Shown piece by piece: positions 44,626-53,621 of a DNA stretch of 64,000 nt (its first letter is position 1; every line of letters starts with the position of its first letter). The stretch covers positions 1-64,000 of the forward strand of contig JBBCIS010000009.1 in the NCBI GenBank assembly GCA_037189845.1, read 5' to 3'. Both the position numbers and the translations under genes were made by a program. Under the pieces are notes generated by a model that saw nothing but the letters and a program-made list of their open reading frames with translations, did no database searches and was not told the DNA's origin. Origin of the DNA: JAMLHH01 sp037189845 (GTDB lineage Bacteria; Bacteroidota; Bacteroidia; Chitinophagales; JADIYW01).

Positions 44626-45906
44626 TTATTCGTCCACTTCGGCTGTAGCGGATTTTCGTTTTATATTTTTTCTCTGTACAGTTTTTTTGTTTCCTTTATT
44701 TCTTCTTCCCCACCAGATGATGAATCCTGTTACAGGTAAGCTCGCACAGACCAATGATGCACAAAATGCCAGTATTTTGCCGGGTAATCCTAAAACTGCT
44801 CCAACATGTATATCGTAATTCATCTTGTAAATTTTCTGACCGATAGAATATTCTTCGAATTTTTTTCCATACAATTCACTGGAAGGTGGTAATTCCTTCA
44901 GCGTGTACTGGTCAAAGCTTTTCGATTCTCTTTTATAATAAGTACCGGGACGGCCATTGAAGCTGAAAGTAATTGTACCTTTCTCATCTCTGGGAAATTG
45001 TATCCCGATATCTCCTGCTTGTCCTTCGTACTCTTTGAGCATTTTCTGCCAGACTATATCAATATTTTGTGCCTGCATATTGACAGCTGATATCTGCGTC
45101 GTGTCAGATTCTACTGTTTTCCATTCAGGAATAGATTTCCCTCCGGTGAGTGCCCGGTAATAACTGTTGGAAAACCACTCAAATCCCCAGACCAGACCTG
45201 TCAATGCCAGTATAAGTGAAATAGTCAGGAAGTAAAAACCCAATACATTGTGCATGTCATAATTGACACGTTTGAAGGATGCACCCCATTTTATTTTGAA
45301 GCTTTTGTCAAAATTAGCTTTCTTCAGATTTTTAGGCCACCACATGATCATACCGGTGACCAACAGAAATACAAAAATGAGAATTGCGGTAGCGACTACC
45401 GGCTGTCCGATATCCGGAGGCAGCCACAGGTAGAAATGCCCCATCAGAATAAACCGGAAAAAATCATATTTCAGATGATCCTGCCTCAGAACTGTTCCGT
45501 CATAAGGATTCATATAAATCATAGTGTACTCATGCTCGGGGTGATTGTATGCAGTAACTGCCGATTTATTTTTCCCGAAATAAGTTACATCATACAGCTC
45601 CGGCTTGACAGTATCCGGCAATTGATGGCTTAGATAGTTCAGCGCACTCTCCTTCATTTTAGAAGGCAGGAGATAGCTTTTTTCCTGAGGTGTGACAAAC
45701 CTGTGAGGTTTCAGCCAATCTGAGATTTCTTTTTCAAAAGCATACAGACATCCCGTAACGCTGATAACGAATACAATGATTCCGCTGATCAATCCCATCC
45801 AAAGATGCAACCAATCGTTGACGCGTCTGAAAACAGATTTTTTAGGACCTTTTTTATCGATCTTTCTAGTTGAATTCTGAGTTTTGCTAAATCCGGGAAA
45901 CTTCAT
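44626..45906 (-). CDS. PepSY-associated transmembrane protein (FoxB/PiuB type)
   Basis: 426 residues. Basic N-terminus, then a membrane helix (GLISGIIVFVISVTGCLYAF) preceded by VNDWLHLWMG, a periplasmic PepSY-type domain, and further helices (VVATAILIFVFLLVTGMIMWW, VLGFYFLTISLILALTGLVW, ILAFCASLVCASLPVTGFII). The His and Trp pattern fits the iron-regulated PepSY-TM reductase-like family, thought to reduce ferric siderophores in the periplasm or pass electrons. Third gene of the iron-type operon; an intercistronic hairpin precedes it. Confidence 0.88.
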   Translation of the reverse strand: MKFPGFSKTQNSTRKIDKKGPKKSVFRRVNDWLHLWMGLISGIIVFVISVTGCLYAFEKEISDWLKPHRFVTPQEKSYLLPSKMKESALNYLSHQLPDTVKPELYDVTYFGKNKSAVTAYNHPEHEYTMIYMNPYDGTVLRQDHLKYDFFRFILMGHFYLWLPPDIGQPVVATAILIFVFLLVTGMIMWWPKNLKKANFDKSFKIKWGASFKRVNYDMHNVLGFYFLTISLILALTGLVWGFEWFSNSYYRALTGGKSIPEWKTVESDTTQISAVNMQAQNIDIVWQKMLKEYEGQAGDIGIQFPRDEKGTITFSFNGRPGTYYKRESKSFDQYTLKELPPSSELYGKKFEEYSIGQKIYKMNYDIHVGAVLGLPGKILAFCASLVCASLPVTGFIIWWGRRNKGNKKTVQRKNIKRKSATAEVDE

Positions 45907-45922
45907 TTTTAAGAGAAAAGAA

Positions 45923-45951
45923 CCTCTCTGAGATTTGGGAACTCAGAGAGG
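45923..45951 (-). terminator. Intercistronic hairpin between DUF4374 and PepSY genes
   Basis: A perfect 10-bp stem CCTCTCTGAG / CTCAGAGAGG with a 9-nt loop, followed on the minus strand by TTCTTTTCTCTT. It could partially terminate transcription or stabilise the upstream mRNA. Confidence 0.6.
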
Positions 45952-45989
45952 CATGTTCATAAAAGGAAACTGAATTCGCCTTACGACGA

Positions 45990-47258
45990 TTAGTTGGTTA
46001 ATTTATAGATCAATGGAGCTTCAAGTCCTTTGATCAAAGCACCTTTCTTAGCAGTAGCAGTTACAGGGTCTATTTCATAGATTCTTGCTTCATTAGTTAC
46101 TGTAGAAGAGATAGAGTAGTATGCTTTACCGTTTTCTACAAAGATATTTCTTGCATAACCATGAGCATGGTCAGGTACATCTGTAACCGGAGTGATTGCA
46201 CTTGTATTCAAATCAATAATTGCAAGTTTTGTCACAGAAGCTGCCTGGCTGTAGTAAGCCCACATTGGCAATGCCACGTCTGTAGCTAAAGGAATATATC
46301 TGATCAAAGCTTTATTATTTGCTATGTATTGGAGCATTATAACTTTTGCGTTGATAGAGCTTGTTTCAAAATTCAGAAAATAGCTTTCGTCAAATTTATC
46401 TTCGCCGTTTTTAATTCTCAACATACCTGAAGGATTTCCAGTCTGCGTAAATCCTGCTCCCAGGCTCGCCGGAGAAATACTATAGATATCCCCATTCTCA
46501 GCTTTGATGATGCTGGACACAGAACCATACATACCGATAGGTGCTGTTCTGGTATCTTTGATAGTTTTTACATACTCTAATGAAGGATATTTGAATATAC
46601 TCACATAAGCAGTATCCATAATAGGCGTATCCCAGCTTTCTCCATCCAAAGGATAAAAAGAAACATATATCTTATCACCTCTTACAATTGCACCGGTTGG
46701 CCATTTATTTAATGTATCGTCAGGTGACGTAACGTATAGTCTGTCAAATCTTCTACTAGAAATAGAAATGTCTTTTGCATCAATGATCATTAATTCGCAA
46801 TCATAGCTACCTCCACCCCATGGAGCACCAATACCGACTACGTTACCATCCTCGGCTGCACCCATACAGTCCAAAGCTTCCACCCAGAAACGTCCTTTTT
46901 CTTTTAATTTTTTGTCATCACCTAAAACGTAAGCAATTGTACCTTCTTCTCCATAATTGATACTGAAGAAAATATTGTTATTAGCGAAATAGTAATTCCA
47001 TCCCGGTTGTTCGATACCTACACCGTCAACAGAGATTTCTCCATCCATAATAGATTGTGTAGCCAATACATAATCCGTCGTGCCGTCATCGTCACCGGTT
47101 CTTACACTGACAACGTATGTGCTGTCTTTACCTTCGGTTCCGTCACCTCCGGTGTCTTTTTTACAGGATGTCATTGATAAAACTACCAATGCAGCCGTAA
47201 AAAATCCGGACATTGATTTGGCGCTTAAAAACGCCATCTGATTTCTTTTAGAAAACAT
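45990..47258 (-). CDS. DUF4374 domain lipoprotein
   Basis: 422 residues; lipobox LSMTSC with lipidated Cys32 followed by KKDTGG. A later Met (residue 8) could also be the start. The domain has propeller-like blades (YYFANNNIFFSINYGEEG, GAIVRGDKIYVSFYPLDG, FVENGKAYYSISSTVTNEAR) as in DUF4374, a Bacteroidota family nearly always linked to TonB receptors for iron or siderophores (from memory). It may be a surface ligand-capture protein. 37 nt downstream of the receptor gene. Confidence 0.85.
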   Translation of the reverse strand: MFSKRNQMAFLSAKSMSGFFTAALVVLSMTSCKKDTGGDGTEGKDSTYVVSVRTGDDDGTTDYVLATQSIMDGEISVDGVGIEQPGWNYYFANNNIFFSINYGEEGTIAYVLGDDKKLKEKGRFWVEALDCMGAAEDGNVVGIGAPWGGGSYDCELMIIDAKDISISSRRFDRLYVTSPDDTLNKWPTGAIVRGDKIYVSFYPLDGESWDTPIMDTAYVSIFKYPSLEYVKTIKDTRTAPIGMYGSVSSIIKAENGDIYSISPASLGAGFTQTGNPSGMLRIKNGEDKFDESYFLNFETSSINAKVIMLQYIANNKALIRYIPLATDVALPMWAYYSQAASVTKLAIIDLNTSAITPVTDVPDHAHGYARNIFVENGKAYYSISSTVTNEARIYEIDPVTATAKKGALIKGLEAPLIYKLTN

Positions 47259-47295
47259 ATTTGAATTGGTTTATAGTGAAAAATTGAAATGATTA

Positions 47296-49710
47296 TTATT
47301 TCGTTTTGGTCAGGAAGTATCTCACCTTCAGTGAAAAGCTTCTTCCCGGCTTTTGTACATTGAAGTAGTCGTACACCTTAGTGTTGGTGAAGTTTCTGCA
47401 CTCAGCAGAGATGTTGTATCTGCCATTTTTCAATGAGTAGGTAACACCTGCGTTTCCTGTAATTTGCCTTGGTATTTCTCTCTTGTATTCATTAGAACCC
47501 AGGCTCGGCCAAAACAGATAGAATGCTTCCATGTAGTTCATTCCCAGATTTGCTGTCAAAGCATCATTTTTCGTAATGACATTTTTGAATCTGAAATCCA
47601 GGTCAGCATTTCCATACAAAAAAGGAAGATTAGGAAGCTGATATTTGTATACATAGTTAGGGATCTGTGTGCCCGGTGGGGCATACTTCACTGTATTGAT
47701 CAAATGCTGATAAGTAGTATTTACCTCGAAGAAGATCATTTCTTTGAAACTGTATTTTGCCTGAAATTCTCCTCCCAATGCACGCACACTGCCTATATTT
47801 TCATGTACTGATAACGGGCCGGTAGCTGTAGATCTGATAAAATTCAGTGCTCTTCTGAATATAAATCCGGCTTCGAACCCTATATGGTGCTTGTCTTTAA
47901 TATACTTATCATATATAAAGCTGGAGTTGACATTAAAACTGTTTTCGGGCTTCAGCAATGGATTGAAAAGCACATTCAGACCATCTCCCAAAAGCTCATC
48001 GGGCTCGGGTAGTCTGTATGTTTTTTCAAAAGATGCTTTATATTGAAAATCTGAATTTATAAAGTAGGTCACTCCTGTACCATAACCGACACTCAGATGT
48101 TTATTTTGAATTGCTGTACTATCATTCAAAGCCATTTTTGAATTCATGTAAAACAATTTACCAAATGCTGTCAGTGTAAGCCTGTCACCTAATAACCTGT
48201 TGTTATATCCTAAGCCAGTGATATTTTTTATGATAGTGGGATCTACCAGACCTAATCTGTTCACCCGCACCTCATCTCTCTCTGTTCTCAGATAATGGCT
48301 GAAAGTATTGTTGAAAGTAAAGATGTGATTAGGATTGATGCTATAAGACAGATTCGCAGCTGTCAAGGCATCTCTTTCTGTATAGATATAGTGTGTTTTC
48401 TCTCCCAGCTCACCTTGCGCCCATACATTCCCATAGCTTCTGTACTTGTATTGACCTGTCCAGTCATATACTTTTGAGCTGGTATCAATTGACTGTCCTT
48501 CTGTCAAGCTCACTGAACCGGAGATATTCAGATTCAAACCATCAGTAAATAAATTCTCTTTTTTATACTTGAATGTAGGAATCACACTGCTGCTGTACGT
48601 CTTAGCTTCACCTACAACTTTGAGCATGTTTGTTCCTTGCTGCACTTCATTTTCATTACCGGATACGATTATCCCGAAAAGCAACCTGTCAGCAAATTTT
48701 TTACCTACTACTCCGGTTTCCAATATAACTGTACCGGATTTATATCCATCATGAAAATGTTTGAGCTTTTGCAACGGGCCAAATTTACCGGTAGCTGCAT
48801 CAACGATACTGACATCTACCTTGTAGTCATTTTCAGCATAGTTCCCGAAGGCATTCAATCCGATAGTAAAACCTGTTTTTTCATGGGTATATCTGGCATT
48901 TACAGATGCTCTGTGCGTATGGAAAGAAGCAATATTATAGCTGACATCCAGATAATTTCTTACATTTTGATTGGTAACTACATTCACTGCTCCACCTAAT
49001 GCATCCACTCCCAAAGAGACAGGTACTACGCCTTTGTAAACTTCAATTCTCTCAGCCATATTCACAGGAATGTTATTGAGCGTCATAGATTCTCCATAGT
49101 TGGTAATAGGTACACCATCTATGAAAAACTTCACCTGATTTCCGGAAAATCCATTCAGTGAAAAATTGAATTTCGAGCCTAAACCTCCGGATTCCCTGAT
49201 CTTCACTCCAGCAGTTCTATTCAGGATCTGGTTGATATCGCTGGAAGTATTATATAGTTTCTTAGCATCAATTGCGACTACATTGAAAGCCTGCTCGCGG
49301 ATTTTCTGCTCATGAGATTTAGCTGTAATGGTAGTCGTTTGTAGCTGCAATTCATCTTCTGCCAACCTTACTGACAGAGTTTTCTTCTCTCCGGAAGAAA
49401 GTGAAACGGTTTCTTCTTTAGTCGTATATCCCAAATATGAAATTACAACAGTGTATTTACCTGCATTTAAAGCAGTCAGTTTGAAATGTCCATTGATATC
49501 TGTAGTAGCTCCTATTGTCGTTCCTTTTAATAAAACGGTCACTCCTATCATAGGCTCTCCGTTTTCAGAAGTAATATTTCCCTGAATTCCGGCATCCTGT
49601 GCATACAAAAAGCTTGCAGGGAACAACACAAGAAGCAATATTGATATAGGATTTCTGACTTTTGAAAATATCCTGCCCCAGGGCGATATTTTACAGTTAT
49701 TTCTGGACAT
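47296..49710 (-). CDS. TonB-dependent outer-membrane receptor, siderophore type
   Basis: 804 residues from ATG 49710; an upstream in-frame ATG at 49773 is rejected because it lies upstream of the -7 box (49734-49741). A signal peptide (ISILLLVLFPASFLYAQ) leads to a carboxypeptidase-regulatory domain (IQGNITSENGEPMIGVTVLL), a plug (IDGVPITNYGESMTLNNIPV, ALGGAVNVVTN) and a beta-barrel ending in Phe-rich strands (SLKVRYFL). It imports a ligand, probably ferric siderophore, using TonB energy. First gene of an operon with DUF4374, PepSY and DUF4198, all typical of iron uptake; the promoter carries a palindrome. Confidence 0.92.
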   Translation of the reverse strand: MSRNNCKISPWGRIFSKVRNPISILLLVLFPASFLYAQDAGIQGNITSENGEPMIGVTVLLKGTTIGATTDINGHFKLTALNAGKYTVVISYLGYTTKEETVSLSSGEKKTLSVRLAEDELQLQTTTITAKSHEQKIREQAFNVVAIDAKKLYNTSSDINQILNRTAGVKIRESGGLGSKFNFSLNGFSGNQVKFFIDGVPITNYGESMTLNNIPVNMAERIEVYKGVVPVSLGVDALGGAVNVVTNQNVRNYLDVSYNIASFHTHRASVNARYTHEKTGFTIGLNAFGNYAENDYKVDVSIVDAATGKFGPLQKLKHFHDGYKSGTVILETGVVGKKFADRLLFGIIVSGNENEVQQGTNMLKVVGEAKTYSSSVIPTFKYKKENLFTDGLNLNISGSVSLTEGQSIDTSSKVYDWTGQYKYRSYGNVWAQGELGEKTHYIYTERDALTAANLSYSINPNHIFTFNNTFSHYLRTERDEVRVNRLGLVDPTIIKNITGLGYNNRLLGDRLTLTAFGKLFYMNSKMALNDSTAIQNKHLSVGYGTGVTYFINSDFQYKASFEKTYRLPEPDELLGDGLNVLFNPLLKPENSFNVNSSFIYDKYIKDKHHIGFEAGFIFRRALNFIRSTATGPLSVHENIGSVRALGGEFQAKYSFKEMIFFEVNTTYQHLINTVKYAPPGTQIPNYVYKYQLPNLPFLYGNADLDFRFKNVITKNDALTANLGMNYMEAFYLFWPSLGSNEYKREIPRQITGNAGVTYSLKNGRYNISAECRNFTNTKVYDYFNVQKPGRSFSLKVRYFLTKTK

Positions 49711-49733
49711 AAATTCTGATGTAATAAGGACTG

Positions 49734-49766
49734 CAAACCTAAATTCTTGTTTAGAATTATTCCAAA
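49734..49766 (-). promoter_or_regulatory. Promoter of TonB receptor operon with embedded operator candidate
   Basis: On the minus strand TTTG (49766-49763), 21-nt spacer, TAGGTTTG (49741-49734). The spacer contains the inverted repeat AATTCT TGTTT AGAATT (49742-49758), placed where a repressor such as Fur or a DtxR-type protein would block RNA polymerase. Confidence 0.65.
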
Positions 49767-50121
49767 TAACCACTAAGTATTCTGTTGTGATTTTGGCAGT
49801 ACCTAAAACCAGTAGGACAATAACTATTTTTATTAACAGAATTTAACAAATAGAAAGATACGATTAAATTTATAAAAATATAACTATCAGTAAAATACGT
49901 AAATTAAAAAATAAAAATTTATAACACATTATGCACGAGACAGGCAATTGCATCTCTTCTTTACAATAAATCAATATTGGGTATAGATGTAAATAACATG
50001 ACACAAATCAACTACGAATAATCACTAACTAAATTTCCAACAACAATTAATAATTTTTGACAATTAACTACATTATTTAGGTATCAATTGGTTTTTCAAA
50101 GGGAAGCTATACTCTTGAGCC

Positions 50122-50244
50122 ATGACATTTGAATTTCAATCAGAAGTAAAATTTAAATTTCCCGGCACATCTGAAAGCTTTTATCATTATGATTTACCAG
50201 ACTGCCTTCCTACAGATATGGAGAGCTTTGTCTATTTTTTGTAA
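50122..50244 (+). CDS. Possible 40-residue peptide, doubtful
   Basis: An ATG frame starting MTFEFQSEVKFKFPGTSES and ending VYFL. No signal peptide, no family recognised. It ends 24 nt before the antitoxin start and may be the stump of a lost gene or a chance frame. Confidence 0.2.
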   Translation: MTFEFQSEVKFKFPGTSESFYHYDLPDCLPTDMESFVYFL

Positions 50245-50268
50245 CTTTAGTAAGATAAAGCGGGTAAA

Positions 50269-50472
50269 ATGGATATAGTTGCTGAAAAAAAAGAAATCAT
50301 CCGTTTGTTAAATTCTTTAGAGAATCCTGTTGTTATTGAACAAATCAAACGGATCAAAGAAAGAGATACCAGGTCTTTCGACTTTGAAAAGGAATGGGCG
50401 GATGGTATCACTTCCGATGAGTTGAGAAAAAGTACAAAAGAATTTTTGGCTTCACTACCTTGGAAAAAATAA
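50269..50472 (+). CDS. Antitoxin-like protein
   Basis: 67 residues: MDIVAEKKEIIRLLNSLENP, then IEQIKRIKERDTRSFDFEKE, WADGITSDELRKSTKEFLA. The helical charged start and the E-W-x-x-G-I-T-x-D-E-L-R end are typical of small Bacteroidota antitoxins that precede RelE/ParE-like toxins. It overlaps the toxin TTG start by 13 nt. The antitoxin is intact while the toxin frame is broken. Confidence 0.7.
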   Translation: MDIVAEKKEIIRLLNSLENPVVIEQIKRIKERDTRSFDFEKEWADGITSDELRKSTKEFLASLPWKK

Positions 50473-50782
50473 AAGTTCTCTATTTATCTGATGTAAAAGA
50501 ACATTTACAAAAACTCGTCTTTGTTCTTTATGAAAGGGAATATTTTTCCTTTTTGGAAACTTCGTATGATTATGTGGACAAATTAGTGGACTTTATTGAG
50601 CAGGATATCAAAAACTTTCCTCATAAAAAACGCCGAAAAAGCTCAATAAGTTCGGCTCAAAATATGCCTTTTATAAAGCCAATGACCGTACAACCTGGTA
50701 TATTTTCTTTGAAAGTAAGGACGACCGTTATCTTATCACATATATAACGAATAATCATACAGGAGATGTAAGATATCTTTAA
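50460..50782 (+). pseudogene. RelE/ParE-like toxin with a 1-nt frameshift
   Basis: The first frame reads MEKIKVLYLSDVKEHLQKLV and FLETSYDYVDKLVDFIEQDI, then NFPHKK. The second frame continues TPKKLNKFGSKYAFYKANDR, TTWYIFFESKDDRYLITYIT and NNHTGDVRYL to a TAA at 50780. The two join perfectly if the six-A run at 50625-50630 had seven A residues. About 107 residues when restored, normal for this toxin type. Explanations: inactivating deletion, slippage at the A-run, or sequencing error; intact long genes nearby make error less likely. Confidence 0.75.
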
Positions 50783-50865
50783 TCTGATGAATGGTTGGGT
50801 TTCATGAATTATAAGAAGACCAATTAGATGATTATACGGCAGATGTACTTTCTGATTTGTGGATT

Positions 50866-50913
50866 TGGAAAAACAAAACCGGAAACCTGAATGACAAGCA
50901 CTCAGATTTCCGG
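50866..50913 (-). terminator. Terminator of nfeD-floA operon
   Basis: On the minus strand CCGGAAA..TCTGA, loop, TCAGG.TTTCCGG, then TTTTGTTTTT, 25 nt after the floA stop. Confidence 0.8.
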
Positions 50914-50937
50914 CTAAATTTTAAATTGATCGATCTC

Positions 50938-51906
50938 TTACTGACCGTCTTTTGCAATAGAGCTTCTCATATCAGTATCTGACTTTACATTTTCCATTTT
51001 ATAATAATCCATGATACCGAGATTTCCGCTTTTGAATGCTTCTGCCATTGCTAATGGTATCTGTGCTTCTGCTTCTATCACTTTCGCACGGGCTTCCTGA
51101 GCTTTTGCTTTTTGCTCCTGCTCGTAAGCTACTGCCATTGCTCTACGCTCCTCTGCCTTTGCCTGAGCGATATTCTTGTCAGCATTTGCCTGATCCATTT
51201 GCAACTGCGCACCAATATTTTTACCGATATCAATATCTGCAATGTCAATAGATAAGATTTCAAAAGCAGTCCCACTGTCCAAACCTTTACCAAGTACCAA
51301 CCTGGAAATGGTATCCGGATTTTCCAATACAGATTTGTGAGAATTAGCAGAACCGATGGAAGTAACAATACCCTCACCGATACGTGCTAAAACTGTTTCT
51401 TCTCCTGCTCCCCCTACTAACTGGCGGATGTTTGCACGAACAGTTACACGAGCTTTGGCAATCAGCTGAATACCATCTTTCGCCACTGCTGTCACAGGCG
51501 GAGATTCAATAACTTTAGGATTTACAGACATCTGAACTGCTTCAAAAACATCTCTACCAGCAAGGTCAATTGCTGTAGCTTCTTTGAAAGTCAAAGGAAT
51601 ATTTGCTTTATCTGCTGAAATCAATGCACTGATAACGCCATTGATACGCCCTCCTGCCAGAAAGTGAGCTTCCAGCTCATCTTTAGAAATGCTGATGCCT
51701 GCTTTGTGTGCCATGACCATTGCATTTACAATGACGCCTGGCGGTACATTTCTCAGCTGCATGACAAATAAATCAATCAATCCAATTTTCACATTGGCAA
51801 GAATCGCGCTGATCCATAAGCTGATATAGCGCATAAAGGCGAAAATAAATACTACAACTACCAGTAATAGTATAATTCCACCTACCATTAAAATAGTACT
51901 GTTCAT
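50938..51906 (-). CDS. floA: Flotillin-like protein FloA
   Basis: 322 residues. An N-terminal membrane hairpin (IILLLVVVVFIFAFMRYIS) is followed by the SPFH domain and the flotillin-type helical part with AQAKAEERRAMAVAYEQE and AKAQEARAKVIEAEAQIPLA. FloA scaffolds ordered membrane microdomains. It overlaps the nfeD stop by 4 nt; nfeD-floA pairing is conserved widely. Confidence 0.95.
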   Translation of the reverse strand: MNSTILMVGGIILLLVVVVFIFAFMRYISLWISAILANVKIGLIDLFVMQLRNVPPGVIVNAMVMAHKAGISISKDELEAHFLAGGRINGVISALISADKANIPLTFKEATAIDLAGRDVFEAVQMSVNPKVIESPPVTAVAKDGIQLIAKARVTVRANIRQLVGGAGEETVLARIGEGIVTSIGSANSHKSVLENPDTISRLVLGKGLDSGTAFEILSIDIADIDIGKNIGAQLQMDQANADKNIAQAKAEERRAMAVAYEQEQKAKAQEARAKVIEAEAQIPLAMAEAFKSGNLGIMDYYKMENVKSDTDMRSSIAKDGQ

Positions 51907-52376
51907 GATGGTGTATTCACGTGGTTTACAAAAATTTTATTATCTGATATTTTTACAATTCTTACTGGTTGATCTGCTTTCAAAAATCCGTCAAAAGACC
52001 AGACTGAAATCATTTTATCATTGAAGATAGCTCTACCTTCCGGCCGGAGATCTGTCATTGTCTTCCCTTCATCTCCTACCTGTAGTCCAAAATCTTCAAA
52101 CTCGTTGACCCTGCCATCAATTTTATCCTTCATGGCAAATCTGGATTTGTATAAATTTTGAAAGGCATACCATGCCAGCACTGTGTTCGTCAAAATTGTT
52201 CCTATTAGTATAGCCCAGCCCCAGCTGGATCCCAATGTATGAAAAGCCTCATAAGTACCCCATATACACAAGCCCGCACCTATAATACCAACTACTGCTC
52301 CCGGAATTAAGAACAATTCCAATAGGATCAATAAAGTACCGACTGCTAAAAGTAGTAATATGACAAAAACGCTCAT
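51903..52376 (-). CDS. NfeD family membrane protein
   Basis: 157 residues: two to three membrane segments (ILLLAVGTLLILLELFLIPG, AVVGIIGAGLCIWGTYEAF, GWAILIGTILTNTVLAWY) then a C-terminal OB-fold domain (GDEGKTMTDLRPEGRAIF, ISVWSFDGFLKADQPVRIV), the short NfeD form lacking the protease domain. It works with the flotillin encoded by the overlapping downstream gene. Confidence 0.92.
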   Translation of the reverse strand: MSVFVILLLLAVGTLLILLELFLIPGAVVGIIGAGLCIWGTYEAFHTLGSSWGWAILIGTILTNTVLAWYAFQNLYKSRFAMKDKIDGRVNEFEDFGLQVGDEGKTMTDLRPEGRAIFNDKMISVWSFDGFLKADQPVRIVKISDNKIFVNHVNTPS

Positions 52377-52439
52377 GATGGTCTAAAAAATGAATAGAAT
52401 CCCTTAAAATAAGGAAAAAGGTTGCAAATTAGTTCCCAG

Positions 52440-52904
52440 ATGAAAGTAGAATTTTGGGTTTTGGGAAAAACAGCGTTCAAATATCTGGATGAAGGGATAA
52501 AAGATTATTCTAAAAGACTGGAAAGACTGACTGATTTTCAAATGATTATCTTCCCGGATATCAAGGCAAACAATCCAAAATCTTTTATGACAAAAGAAGC
52601 CAGACAGATTCTTGAAAGACTCAGACCTGAGGATCAGCTGATACTTCTGGATGAAAGGGGAAAGATGTATTCTTCCATACAGTTTGCACAGGAAATCGAG
52701 AAGAGGCAGATGTTGTTACAGAAAAAAATTATTTTTCTCATAGGCGGTGCATATGGCTTTGATGAGTCAGTATATAAAAGAGCCAATGCACAGCTTTCAC
52801 TTTCTTCCATGACTTTTTCGCATCAATTGGTAAGAGTTTTATTTTTGGAACAACTTTATCGGGCTTTTACTATTATTAAAGGATTACCGTATCACCACGA
52901 ATAA
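52440..52904 (+). CDS. rlmH: 23S rRNA pseudouridine-1915 N3-methyltransferase RlmH
   Basis: 154 residues from ATG 52440; a TTG at 52422 would give six extra residues beyond the normal family length. SPOUT features: ILLDERGKMYSS, IIFLIGGAYGFDESV (SAM-binding knot) and the C-terminal SHQLVRVLFLEQLYRAFTII followed by PYHHE. It methylates pseudouridine 1915 of 23S rRNA in assembled ribosomes. Divergent from nfeD-floA; the rhomboid gene follows by 3 nt. Confidence 0.96.
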   Translation: MKVEFWVLGKTAFKYLDEGIKDYSKRLERLTDFQMIIFPDIKANNPKSFMTKEARQILERLRPEDQLILLDERGKMYSSIQFAQEIEKRQMLLQKKIIFLIGGAYGFDESVYKRANAQLSLSSMTFSHQLVRVLFLEQLYRAFTIIKGLPYHHE

Positions 52905-52907
52905 AAT

Positions 52908-53513
52908 ATGATCACATTTATCATTATAGCGATTACAGCTATCACTTCTATCAGAGCTTTCAGCGATCAGGAATTGTACCGTAAATTCATTTTTGCACCT
53001 AATTATATGTCACGGAACAATGAGTGGCACAGATTTTTCACTTATGGATTCCTACATGGAGACTGGATGCATCTCATTTTCAACATGTTTGCATTCTATT
53101 CTTTCGGACAGCTGGTAGAAAATACTTTTGTCCAGTTATATCCGGGATTCGGAAGGCTGATATATATTGTGTTGTATCTGAGTGCTCTGCCATTGAGCTC
53201 ATTAGTAGATTTTTTCCAACACAAAAATAATCCCCGTTATATGGCTGTAGGAGCTTCAGGAGCTGTATCGGCAGTCATTTTTGCCAGTATCCTCATTTAC
53301 CCTCAGGGCGGCATCATGATTTTTCCGATTCCATTCTCTATTCCGGCATATATTTTCGGACCTCTTTATCTTATCTTCTGCGTCTATATGGCAAGAAATT
53401 CTAATGATAATATCGGCCACGTGGCCCACTTTTACGGAGCTGTTTACGGACTTATATTCACGATCATAGCTATTCCGGGCATCGTTCAACATTTTATTAG
53501 TCAGGTGTTTTGA
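52908..53513 (+). CDS. Rhomboid family intramembrane serine protease
   Basis: 201 residues, six membrane segments. The nucleophile Ser is in VGASGAVSAV and the catalytic His in IGHVAHFYGA; the first conserved block is FFTYGFLHGDWMHLIFNM. Rhomboids cleave helices within the membrane; substrate unknown. 3 nt downstream of rlmH, so co-transcribed. Confidence 0.92.
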   Translation: MITFIIIAITAITSIRAFSDQELYRKFIFAPNYMSRNNEWHRFFTYGFLHGDWMHLIFNMFAFYSFGQLVENTFVQLYPGFGRLIYIVLYLSALPLSSLVDFFQHKNNPRYMAVGASGAVSAVIFASILIYPQGGIMIFPIPFSIPAYIFGPLYLIFCVYMARNSNDNIGHVAHFYGAVYGLIFTIIAIPGIVQHFISQVF

Positions 53514-53621
53514 GGAATGGGCAATAATGTTGACAATTTTTGATTGTAGATTGACGATTTAGCTGACGCATAATAGCAATAGGCAATAAGCAGCTGCTTG
53601 TTTTAGCCGTGCGTTAGCAGC

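Larger units (their letters stand above)
49711..50268. other. Intergenic region, promoter of iron operon plus AT-rich DNA
   Basis: The left end holds the receptor promoter and operator candidate. The remainder is AT-rich with one possible 40-residue frame at 50122-50244 described separately. Nothing else recognised. Confidence 0.5.

Noticed and set aside
49711..49773. Longer N-terminus for the TonB receptor from ATG 49773
   Set aside because: It overlaps the promoter box, so it would not be transcribed, and it places 21 residues before the signal peptide start.
50625..50632. Programmed -1 frameshift as a firm call in the toxin gene
   Set aside because: The A6 run permits slippage but lacks a classical X-XXY-YYZ heptamer; kept only as one possibility beside a plain deletion.
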